A DNA stretch of 32,175 nt from an uncultured Bacillota bacterium (lineage in GTDB: Bacteria > Bacillota_I > Bacilli_A > RF39 > UBA660). The stretch lies in NCBI GenBank assembly GCA_900318075.1, contig ONJI01000040.1:1-32175 (forward strand), written 5' to 3'. Below the pieces are notes generated by a model. The model had not been told where the DNA came from and made no database searches. It was given only the letters and a program-made list of their open reading frames with translations. Shown here piece after piece: positions 14,709-21,894 of this stretch (position 1 is its first letter; every line of letters starts with the position of its first letter). The translations under genes were made by a program, and so were the position numbers.

Positions 14709-15208
14709 AGGAAGCAATTGCAAATGCTGGTGTATTTAATTTAATTATAATTTTTGTTGTTATTTTAATTGCATTTTTTGTTGGGTCACTAGGTTATTCT
14801 AAAGCTTTTAAGGTTAAAAATAGAATTATTGATGAAATTGAGAAGGATCAGTGTTATTATCCTGATGAAACAAATGGTAATTGTGCGAAGGTTTCAATGT
14901 CAGAGACGACGCAGGATAGAATTGATAAATGGCTTGGCAGTATTGGTTATAGAGTCAATACTGATAAATATGTAAGCTGCCCTATAATAGAAAGTGACCA
15001 TGTTTTAAATGGGGGTCAAGCTATCAATAAAACTGGTGATTATCAATACTGTATTTATAAATTTAATACTTGTAGTGGTTCTAGGGCAAGATGTGGTACA
15101 TATTATAGAGTTATTGCTTATATGTATTTTGATGTACCAATAGTTGGTGATCTTATAAGAATTCCGGTTGTTGGAGAAACTATAACTTTTACAGAGTTAA
15201 ACAGTTAA
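14705..15208 (+). CDS. TadE-like pseudopilin B (paralogue of A)
   Basis: 167 residues, starting MKEAIANAGVF with one N-terminal helix (about 7-30). It shares with pseudopilin A the post-helix GYSKAFKVKNRI (GFKVNTRI in A), the IDKWLGSIGY segment, YQYCIYKFN, and the C-terminal AYMYFDVPIVGDLIRIPVVGET block. It has five cysteines in the exported part. The four-base overlap with A implies coupled synthesis at similar amounts. The function is inferred to be a second minor pilus subunit; a DUF-type name cannot be given. Confidence 0.7.
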   Translation: MKEAIANAGVFNLIIIFVVILIAFFVGSLGYSKAFKVKNRIIDEIEKDQCYYPDETNGNCAKVSMSETTQDRIDKWLGSIGYRVNTDKYVSCPIIESDHVLNGGQAINKTGDYQYCIYKFNTCSGSRARCGTYYRVIAYMYFDVPIVGDLIRIPVVGETITFTELNS

Positions 15209-15221
15209 GGAGGGATGGAAA

Positions 15222-16226
15222 GTGAATGTAATAATTGCAAATAAATATCGTGACGCCCTTGCTGGCCTTGAGATTGAGGTTATCAAAAATCTTGAGGGGG
15301 AATTTACTGTTGATGAGATTATAGAGACATTTAAAAATTATTTTTTCCAAAAGATGATTTTAGATATTACAGCTTTAAAGGATTATAAGAATATTAAGAC
15401 TTTACAGCAGTTATCTTTATCTTTAGATGTGGATAAGTTAATTTTGTTATTAGATGGTTCACCTGAAACTTCTAATCCAGAGTATTTATCTGATTTAATA
15501 TCTATGCGTATTTATAATTTTACGATGAATGTTGATGGTGTAAAGTGGCTTTATGAACATCCAAACAGCTATAGAGATGTGGCTCAGTATCATCAATTAG
15601 ATACTATTCATAGCATGGGTACGCCTATGGCTCCTAGTGTTTCTACTCCTAAAGAGATGAGGAAAACAACGGTTATTTGTTTTAAAAATTTAACTGATGG
15701 AGCTGGAGCGACAACTTTGGCTTATGTAGCTAGAAAGCAACTTGCTCGAAATTATAAGGCTGTAGCTATTGAAGTTGATAAGCATGATTTCATGTATTTT
15801 GGTGATGATAAATTAGTTAGTGTAACTAATGGGGAACTTGGAAATACTATTACTAAATATAGTAATATGGATGTTATTTTAATTGATGCCAATGAAAGTA
15901 CTGCTGCTGAAGGTCTTTCTGATGTATGTATATATTTGTTAGAACCATCTAAGATTAAAATTAATAAATTACTTTCTAAAAATTCTGGAGCTTTTGCTAG
16001 TGTTCAAAACAAAAAAGTTGTTTTAAATAAATGCATGTTAACAAGTCAAGATGTATCTGATTTTGAATATGAAACTAGATTAAATGTATTTTATAAATTG
16101 CCACCTATAAATGATCAGAGTGATGAAAATAAGGAATTGGATGAGTTTTTAAATAAGCTAGGTTTTTATAAACAGGTATCTAGTTCTGATGGTGAAAAAA
16201 AAGGATTGGGAGGACTATTTAAATAG
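15222..16226 (+). CDS. CpaE/TadZ-like protein with degenerate P-loop
   Basis: 334 residues from a GTG start with AAGGAGGG (15207-15214) upstream. An N-terminal domain of about 140 residues of unknown fold is followed by a ParA/MinD-like domain from about residue 147 (KTTVICFKNLTDGAGATTLAY would be its P-loop strand). The deviant Walker A of ParA (KGGxGKTT) reads TDGAGATT here: both lysines are gone, so ATP hydrolysis is doubtful. VILIDANES corresponds to the Walker B strand. CpaE/TadZ proteins with atypical P-loops act as polar localisation factors of Tad pili, which fits the position between pseudopilins and the next machine. It is the last Tad-type gene before the T4SS genes. Confidence 0.7.
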   Translation: MNVIIANKYRDALAGLEIEVIKNLEGEFTVDEIIETFKNYFFQKMILDITALKDYKNIKTLQQLSLSLDVDKLILLLDGSPETSNPEYLSDLISMRIYNFTMNVDGVKWLYEHPNSYRDVAQYHQLDTIHSMGTPMAPSVSTPKEMRKTTVICFKNLTDGAGATTLAYVARKQLARNYKAVAIEVDKHDFMYFGDDKLVSVTNGELGNTITKYSNMDVILIDANESTAAEGLSDVCIYLLEPSKIKINKLLSKNSGAFASVQNKKVVLNKCMLTSQDVSDFEYETRLNVFYKLPPINDQSDENKELDEFLNKLGFYKQVSSSDGEKKGLGGLFK

Positions 16227-16261
16227 TTCTTTTTTCTATATGTAAAGTGTTTTGCCAAGTA

Positions 16262-16290
16262 TTGACAGTTGATAAAAAATAAGGTATATT
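16262..16290 (+). promoter_or_regulatory. Dedicated promoter of the VirB2-like pilin pair
   Basis: Consensus -35 TTGACA (16262-16267), exact 17-base spacer, -10 TATATT (16285-16290). The ribosome binding site GGAGGAGG begins at 16301, so the leader is only about 15 bases. It is among the best-matched promoters in the window. Confidence 0.8.
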
Positions 16291-16313
16291 ATACGTATAA
16301 GGAGGAGGAAAAT

Positions 16314-16667
16314 ATGAATTTAGTAAATGTTTTAGCAGCAGCTGATGTTACATGTGGAGATTTGACTATTCCTGGCGCTGTTGCAGGTCTTATTCATACT
16401 GCTATTCTTATTATTCAAGTAGTAGTACCAATTTTATTAATACTTTGGGGAATGCTTGATTTTGCAAAAGGTGTAATGGGATCTGATGAAGATAAGATTA
16501 AAGAAGGCCAAAAGAAATTTATCCAAAGACTTATCGCAGCTATTATTGTTTTCTTAGTTGTTACAGTTGTACAATTAGTGATTTCTGCAGTTGGTACTTT
16601 AGGTGGTAATGACGCTGATGATGCTTGGAGCTGTGCTAAACAATTAATAAGTGGGTCAGCTAAATAA
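16314..16667 (+). CDS. VirB2/TrbC-like T4SS pilin 1
   Basis: 117 residues from the ATG at 16314, chosen for the GGAGGAGG at 16301-16308; an upstream TTG at 16269 in the same frame lies inside the promoter. Two long hydrophobic helices (about 25-48 and 70-95) are joined by a charged cytoplasmic loop (DFAKGVMGSDEDKIKEGQKKF), the VirB2/TrbC pilin topology. There is no classical signal peptide. Cysteines at VTCGDL and WSCAKQ flank the helices on the outer side and could pair. It forms a paralogous pair with the next gene and has its own strong promoter. Confidence 0.8.
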   Translation: MNLVNVLAAADVTCGDLTIPGAVAGLIHTAILIIQVVVPILLILWGMLDFAKGVMGSDEDKIKEGQKKFIQRLIAAIIVFLVVTVVQLVISAVGTLGGNDADDAWSCAKQLISGSAK

Positions 16668-16681
16668 GGAAGATAATAAAT

Positions 16682-17050
16682 ATGATTTTAAATTTATTAG
16701 ATGTTGCCGATACGACTTTATGTAACGGTATATTAGTACCAAATGAATTATTCAATACTGTTGCTACAATCATTAAGGGAATAAAGATTGCCGTTCCAGT
16801 TTTACTTATTATTTTTGGAATGCTTGATTTTGCTAAATCTGTTATAGCTAAAGAAGAAGATGATGTAAAAAAATACAGAAAATCATTTATTTCGAGAGTT
16901 ATTTCAGCTGTTATAGTATTTTTGATAGTTTTTGTCGTTCAACTGGCTGTTAATTTATTGGCTAGTGTTGAAGATACTAATAATCAAAACGGCCAAACAG
17001 TTAGTGATATATGGAACTGTAGCAAAAAATTTATTAGTGGTGTTAAATAA
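16682..17050 (+). CDS. VirB2/TrbC-like T4SS pilin 2
   Basis: 122 residues, paralogue of the preceding pilin with the same layout. Cys in TTLCNG, first helix with VPVLLIIFGMLDFAKS, charged loop EEDDVKKYRKSF, second helix with AVIVFLIVFVVQLAV, and a C-terminal WNCSKKFISG like the WSCAKQLISG of pilin 1. The ribosome binding site is AAGGAAG (16666-16672). It is followed directly by a terminator hairpin. Two non-identical pilins may form a mixed pilus or a pilus and a cap; the sequence does not say which. Confidence 0.8.
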   Translation: MILNLLDVADTTLCNGILVPNELFNTVATIIKGIKIAVPVLLIIFGMLDFAKSVIAKEEDDVKKYRKSFISRVISAVIVFLIVFVVQLAVNLLASVEDTNNQNGQTVSDIWNCSKKFISGVK

Positions 17051-17052
17051 TT

Positions 17053-17084
17053 AAAAGACGATATTGTGTATTGTCTTTTTTTTT
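17053..17084 (+). terminator. Terminator after the VirB2-like pilins
   Basis: Eleven-bp stem (AAAAGACGATA / TATTGTCTTTT, one G-T pair), loop of 5 bases, then a run of T to 17084. The promoter of the next gene starts inside it. Confidence 0.8.
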
Positions 17085-17092
17085 GTTATAAT
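17064..17092 (+). promoter_or_regulatory. Promoter overlapping the terminator
   Basis: Extended -10 TG-T-TATAAT (TATAAT 17087-17092) with TTGTGT at 17064-17069, spacer 17. It restarts transcription immediately behind the pilin terminator, so the channel genes downstream are set independently of pilin output. Confidence 0.65.
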
Positions 17093-17128
17093 GTAAATGG
17101 TAGAAAACTATTTAAAGGAGTTTTATAT

Positions 17129-18085
17129 ATGAAAAAGAATTATAAATGGTTATTTTGGCTATTTTTATTAATGTTTTTTTGTGTAAATGTTGATAGGGTT
17201 AGTGCTGAACAATTTGATATTTTTTTTAAATGTGATGGTGCAACTAGTAATAATTGTCCTTTGTCAATATTTAATGGGAAACTTGTTGCTAATAGTAATT
17301 ACTGTGATATTTCTGGAAACTGGGATGGAAGTATCGATAATCGTAAAATACAGATTGGTAGCATTGAAGTTTCAGGTACGTCAAAATGTTATAAAGCTGA
17401 ATATTCGTGTGAACGGAATACTGAAACAAATTATTATGAAATAAAAAAATTAAAATTTGTAAGTTCTGATGATACTAAAAATGATGCTGCAAAGGGAATT
17501 ATTTGTCCCAGTGTGCCTTTAATAGATATGTGTAAGGATTATACAGAGGAAAATTTCAAGGAAAAATGTCCTAATGCTCCCAAAGATGCTACATATGAAA
17601 AATTTAGAGGAAAATGTGATTTAAGTTATACAGATGCTATGAATTATTGCGAGGGAAAAAGGGGTTATTATAGTAAAAGTGATATAACGACAGATGATAT
17701 AAAAAAATGGGCTGAGGAACAAGAAAGTTTAAGTATTGATGATGGCGTTAGTAAAGACAATGTAGAATGCTCAGAATTATTTGGTGGAGGCTTGGCTGAT
17801 ATTATTAAAAATTTAATTTTTATTTTGTCTGTTATTGGAGTAATACTTTTAGTGATATTAGTTTCTATGGACTTTATAGGTGCAATTACTTCTAGTGAAG
17901 AAGGTATTGCTGATGCATGGAAGAAGTCAAAAATTAGAATTCTTGCAACAGTTATATTACTTTTATTGCCAGTCCTTACCGGTTTTATTATTGATGTTAT
18001 AAACAATAATTTGTACTTGGATGAAAACAATAATTTGAAAGTCGGAAATGTTTCTGAATGTTTGGGAGAAACTTCAAATAGCTAA
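17129..18085 (+). CDS. VirB2-like membrane domain with N-terminal Cys-rich ectodomain
   Basis: 318 residues from ATG 17129 (AAAGGAG at 17115-17120); an upstream ATG at 17066 in frame falls inside the terminator. Signal peptide (about 1-29, ending RVSA), then a Cys-rich exported region of about 195 residues (for example FKCDGA, NNCPLS, YCDIS, KCYKAEYSC). Two helices follow (about 227-250 and 270-292) joined by a charged loop, SSEEGIADAWKKSK. The membrane part aligns by eye with the pilins upstream (MDFIGAITSSEE versus MLDFAKGVMGSDE). It therefore looks like a VirB2-type pilin fused to an ectodomain, perhaps a tip or adapter subunit. The fusion reading is inference. Confidence 0.65.
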   Translation: MKKNYKWLFWLFLLMFFCVNVDRVSAEQFDIFFKCDGATSNNCPLSIFNGKLVANSNYCDISGNWDGSIDNRKIQIGSIEVSGTSKCYKAEYSCERNTETNYYEIKKLKFVSSDDTKNDAAKGIICPSVPLIDMCKDYTEENFKEKCPNAPKDATYEKFRGKCDLSYTDAMNYCEGKRGYYSKSDITTDDIKKWAEEQESLSIDDGVSKDNVECSELFGGGLADIIKNLIFILSVIGVILLVILVSMDFIGAITSSEEGIADAWKKSKIRILATVILLLLPVLTGFIIDVINNNLYLDENNNLKVGNVSECLGETSNS

Positions 18086-18177
18086 TATGCTATTATTAGG
18101 TAATTGGTCAAAGTGTTTATAATTATTTGTCAATTTTACAAATTTTATTTTTTAAGATTATAGTAAGGAGGATTACT

Positions 18178-20493
18178 ATGTTTAAAGTAAGTATTCTAAA
18201 TACTTTTCTTAGGGGGATAGCTTTCTTTATAGATAAGATTGTTTATTCTTTTATACCAAAGCTATATAGTCTAATTGTTTCGCTTGCTAATGTTAATTTA
18301 TATGAAGATAATTCAACTATTGCGATTCTTATGAACAGAGTATATATATTAATTGGGATTTTTATGCTATTTAGATTATCTTTTTCTATCTTGGCATATA
18401 TAGTTGATCCTAGTTCTTTTTCTGATAAAACAAAAGGATTTACTTCTCTTATTAAGAGAGTTTTAATTGCTTTGGTACTTCTTGTATCGATTCCTTTTCT
18501 GTTTGGAAAAATGTATGAATATCAAGGAAAAATATTAAATAGTGGTATTATCCCTAGACTTATTTTAGGCAGTAGTGCTAGTACTGGAAATAGTTTAGAA
18601 AGTGATGCTACAGGTCTTCAATTCTTAGTGTTTGGCGCATTTTATACTATTAATTATAATAGTGATGAGTTTGCTGCTTGTAATCCTGAAACTTCTAATC
18701 GTTCTTTAGCAAATGTCATAGGAACTACTGATATGGCTTTAGCTAAAGATGGAGAATGCTTAACTAAGTTTTCTGATTTTATTAAGGGTGATGCTAATGT
18801 AGGTGATTTTTTCCCAACGAGCGAAAAAGATGATAGGGATTTTTCAAACTTATCTGATTTATTGGATTTAACTACAAAAAATGGTGAATATGCTATTAAT
18901 TATACTCCAATTGTTTCTACGTTATGTGGAGGGTATTTAGTGTTTTTGCTTTTGTCATTTTGTATAGATGTGGCAGCTAGGATTATTAAGTTAATGTTTT
19001 TACAAATTTTATCACCTGTTGCTGTTATTTCTTCAATTGATCCTACTTCTTCAGACGATAGACTTAAAGAATGGGGAAAAGAATGCTTAACTACTTTTCT
19101 TTCTGTCTTTTTAAGACTAGCAGTTATATATTTACTGATTCAAATGGTAAGAGTGATTACGGGAAGTTTATTCTCTGGTAATTTATATTATGAAGGATTT
19201 ACTGATTCTAATAGGGTTTCAAATATATGGATATATATATTCTTAGTATTTGGTGCATTTAGTGTCGCTAAAAAGATTCCAGATTTGATTGAAAAAGCAT
19301 TAGGTATTAAGTTAAGTGGAGAGTTAAATTTAAATCCATTTAAAGCCTTAGGAGAAAACACAGCTTTTCAAGTTGGTACCGGAGTAGCTTTAGGTGGAGC
19401 TGTTGGTGCTGTATCTGGAGCATTTGGTGGTGCTTTAACAGCACACGGTCTTGGTAAAAATGTGATTGGTGGTGCGTTAGGCGGATTGGCTTCTGGTGCT
19501 GTTAGAGGTCAGTATGGTGGTTTAAGATCTGCTAATATTGGTAAATCGTTTAATAATGCTATAAAAGCTGGAGGGCGAGTATCTAAAGCTCAACAGGTTA
19601 GGGCTGAAACTGGTGGATGGGCTGGATTGCCTGCAATGCTTATAGATAGAGCATTATATGAAATGGGAGCACCAACTACTTTCCAAGCTCAAGATTCAAG
19701 AGTTCAAAGATATAAAAATATAGATAATTCTATGAAGGAAGTAGAAGAAGCGGCTGATGCTGAAATGAGAAAAACATGGAATAATGCTGAAGAGGCACGT
19801 GCTTTCCGTGCTCAAGAAGAGGAAATGATGAGAGCAGAGACGGCTTTTAGAACTACTGGTGCGGCGACTGTTGATGTGGTTCAGAGTATTGAATCACAAG
19901 AAGAAATTGATAGATATATGGAAGAAATGGAGCGTTCTATTAATGATGATCAAGAAGCGTTTAATCAAGCGGTGAGTAGTGGAAGGTTGACTATTAATGA
20001 TGAAGAGTATAGCCGTATTAGAGCTGACTTGGATGCTCGCAGGCAACAATTTGAAAGAGCACAGGAAGAACGTAGAACTACTGGAAAGATATCTGTTATA
20101 TCTTCTAAAACTATTAAAACGGCAGAAGAAATGGATGCATATAGAGAGCAAGCTAATCAACGAAAGAATGCGCTTAGAGCTAGTTATATTGATAAAATCA
20201 CAAATGAAGAAGATAAAGATAATTACAATGCAGAAATTGCATCTAAAAGACGTGCTGTTGATAAAGCTGTTAGAGATACTAATCTATATAGAGATCATAA
20301 AACAGAGGGCGTTAGTTGGAGAGAGATTGCTGATCCTTCTGGAAAGGATTCTGCTGGTAATAAGACAGTCAGAAAACTTTCTAAAGAAAATGCAGCTGAC
20401 ATTGAGTTTTCTTCAGGATATGATGATTCAAGGGATAGAGATAAGGCACTTCATGATACTGCACAACGTGCTCATATAAATGATAAAAATTAA
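18178..20493 (+). CDS. VirB6/TrbL-like channel protein with long cytoplasmic tail
   Basis: 771 residues from ATG 18178, chosen for TAAGGAGG (18163-18170) just upstream. The N-terminal 380 residues hold about six membrane helices (around 10-35, 45-72, 88-106, 245-268, 307-330, 348-370) with a large loop between the third and fourth, as in VirB6/TrbL-type T4SS channel subunits. A Gly/Ala-rich stretch follows (about 400-445, GVALGGAVGAVSGAFGG), then about 320 polar, strongly charged residues (EEMMRAE, ERAQEERR, EEMDAYREQ) predicted to be helical or coiled coil and cytoplasmic. It sits upstream of the PrgI and VirB4 genes, the usual order in Gram-positive T4SSs. The tail is longer than in typical TrbL proteins. 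Confidence 0.75.
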   Translation: MFKVSILNTFLRGIAFFIDKIVYSFIPKLYSLIVSLANVNLYEDNSTIAILMNRVYILIGIFMLFRLSFSILAYIVDPSSFSDKTKGFTSLIKRVLIALVLLVSIPFLFGKMYEYQGKILNSGIIPRLILGSSASTGNSLESDATGLQFLVFGAFYTINYNSDEFAACNPETSNRSLANVIGTTDMALAKDGECLTKFSDFIKGDANVGDFFPTSEKDDRDFSNLSDLLDLTTKNGEYAINYTPIVSTLCGGYLVFLLLSFCIDVAARIIKLMFLQILSPVAVISSIDPTSSDDRLKEWGKECLTTFLSVFLRLAVIYLLIQMVRVITGSLFSGNLYYEGFTDSNRVSNIWIYIFLVFGAFSVAKKIPDLIEKALGIKLSGELNLNPFKALGENTAFQVGTGVALGGAVGAVSGAFGGALTAHGLGKNVIGGALGGLASGAVRGQYGGLRSANIGKSFNNAIKAGGRVSKAQQVRAETGGWAGLPAMLIDRALYEMGAPTTFQAQDSRVQRYKNIDNSMKEVEEAADAEMRKTWNNAEEARAFRAQEEEMMRAETAFRTTGAATVDVVQSIESQEEIDRYMEEMERSINDDQEAFNQAVSSGRLTINDEEYSRIRADLDARRQQFERAQEERRTTGKISVISSKTIKTAEEMDAYREQANQRKNALRASYIDKITNEEDKDNYNAEIASKRRAVDKAVRDTNLYRDHKTEGVSWREIADPSGKDSAGNKTVRKLSKENAADIEFSSGYDDSRDRDKALHDTAQRAHINDKN

Positions 20494-20503
20494 GGTGATA
20501 TAA

Positions 20504-21052
20504 ATGAATTTTGGAAATATATTTGGTCAGTGGTTTAGAGATGCAACTGGTATGCCTAGTAAAGCTAGTACTTATGATGTTAGGTTGTCACCATATAGGG
20601 ATATTGTAGAGTGTATTACTGAATTAAAAGAAAATGTTATCAAATATTTTGATGAAGTTCATAATTCTGCTTGGGGTGTAATTCAAGCTCAGAAAATGTT
20701 ATTAGAGGGGCAGCTTATAAATGGAATTATATCTCCTGCAGATTATGACAGGCAAATGTCCATAATTCATATAGAGGAAGAAAAGACAATTGCTAAATTT
20801 ATAGAAACAAGTGATGAATATTTTGTCGTAGGTTATAAGCGAAGACTAACCACTATAAAAAATAGGCACAAACGGGATCAATACATTGGTTCAATGGATT
20901 TTGATTCTTGGAGTGGAATGACATCTGCTTTAGAAGTTGCTAGAACTGTTGTTGCTATTGTTGAAAATGATGCAGATTATATTGATTCTAAACGAGTTGC
21001 AGCAATTAGTGATAAATTTAAATATGAAAGACATATAAGAAGGGGAAGGTGA
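20504..21052 (+). CDS. Unrecognised soluble protein between VirB6-like and VirB3-like genes
   Basis: 182 residues, no signal peptide or membrane helix, rich in charged helices (ECITELKENVIKYFDE, YDRQMSIIHIEEEKTIAKF) and ending in RHIRRGR. I do not recognise a family. AAGGTGATATAA precedes the ATG and the next gene starts four bases after the stop, so it is a firm member of the T4SS operon. Its position and cytoplasmic character suggest an adapter or chaperone for the VirB6/VirB4 complex, but this rests on context only. Confidence 0.6.
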   Translation: MNFGNIFGQWFRDATGMPSKASTYDVRLSPYRDIVECITELKENVIKYFDEVHNSAWGVIQAQKMLLEGQLINGIISPADYDRQMSIIHIEEEKTIAKFIETSDEYFVVGYKRRLTTIKNRHKRDQYIGSMDFDSWSGMTSALEVARTVVAIVENDADYIDSKRVAAISDKFKYERHIRRGR

Positions 21053-21056
21053 GTTT

Positions 21057-21371
21057 ATGGACTTTTTAATACCAGCCAATTCAAAAAAATCAATGCTTAT
21101 ATTGGGAGTATTTGATATATTTGATTTAATATTATTTGTAAGTGGAATTGGAATAACGTTAATACTATTATTAGTGATTAATCCTTCATCTTTACTTGCG
21201 GCCGCTATTGATTTAGCTCCAGCTTTGATATGTGGTTTTTTGGTATTTCCGATTCCAAATTATCGAAATGTTAGAATTCTTTTAACAGAGGTATATAGAT
21301 TTTATACGCAAAGGGAAAGATTTATATGGAAAGGTTGGTGTGTTAAAGATGAATACGGAGAAAAGAGGTAA
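21057..21371 (+). CDS. PrgI/VirB3-like T4SS membrane protein
   Basis: 104 residues: two adjacent membrane helices (about 18-40 and 44-64) after the N-terminal segment FLIPANSKKSMLILGVFD, and a basic cytoplasmic tail (EVYRFYTQRERFIWKGW). This is the size and layout of PrgI family proteins, the Gram-positive counterpart of VirB3, which sits in the membrane with VirB4. It directly precedes virB4, as in known systems, and overlaps its N-terminal cistron by about 23 bases. GGGGAAGGTGAG is the ribosome binding site. Confidence 0.8.
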   Translation: MDFLIPANSKKSMLILGVFDIFDLILFVSGIGITLILLLVINPSSLLAAAIDLAPALICGFLVFPIPNYRNVRILLTEVYRFYTQRERFIWKGWCVKDEYGEKR

Positions 21372-21894
21372 GTATACTAATGATTTTGTTCCGATTAGGT
21401 CAATTACTAATGGAATAATAATGCTTGATAACAATGAAAAGGTCACAGGTGTTAAAATATATCCTAGGAATATATTTATTATTGATCCTGAAACGAGAAA
21501 TTTAATTATTAATAATTTGCGTAATGTTTATAATTTAATTGATTATGAGTTTTGGATTATTGCAGCTGATAGACCAGTTGATATTACAGCTTATTTATCT
21601 AGATTACAACTTTTATATAATTCACAAATCAATCCAGTAAAAAGAAAACTAATTTTAGAAGACATTGATAAGGCAAACATGTTTACTACAACGATGAATG
21701 TTGTAGATACGGAGTTTTATTTACTTTTTAAAGAAACTGATATGGATAGAATACAGAAGAAAATTAGGGCATTAATTCAAGCTTTTGCAAATGCAGGGCT
21801 TAATGCAACACAAACTTCTAATGATGATTTAAGAGTTGTTCTTGACAATTTCTTAAATGGTGGTCAAACTACTACTTTTGGGGCGGTGATGTAA
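21349..21894 (+). CDS. virB4: VirB4 N-terminal domain as a separate cistron
   Basis: 181 residues if started at ATG 21349 (GGTG eight bases upstream); a GTG at 21340 in the same frame is an alternative. The sequence (KYTNDFVPIRSITNGIIML, then NVVDTEFYLLFKETD, RALIQAFANAGLNA) matches the N-terminal domain of VirB4 ATPases and has no nucleotide-binding motif. It ends with a single in-frame TAA directly followed by the ATG of the VirB4 ATPase cistron, in the same reading frame. The bases before that ATG (GGTGATGTAAATG) resemble ribosome binding sites used elsewhere in this operon, so the split is likely real and not a lesion. The two polypeptides together have the length of a normal VirB4. Confidence 0.75.
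   Translation: MNTEKRGKYTNDFVPIRSITNGIIMLDNNEKVTGVKIYPRNIFIIDPETRNLIINNLRNVYNLIDYEFWIIAADRPVDITAYLSRLQLLYNSQINPVKRKLILEDIDKANMFTTTMNVVDTEFYLLFKETDMDRIQKKIRALIQAFANAGLNATQTSNDDLRVVLDNFLNGGQTTTFGAVM

Noticed and set aside
21892-21894. The TAA in virB4 as a sequencing error or nonsense mutation
   Set aside because: Not excluded, but the restart ATG is directly adjacent and preceded by an operon-typical ribosome binding site, so a natural split is more likely.
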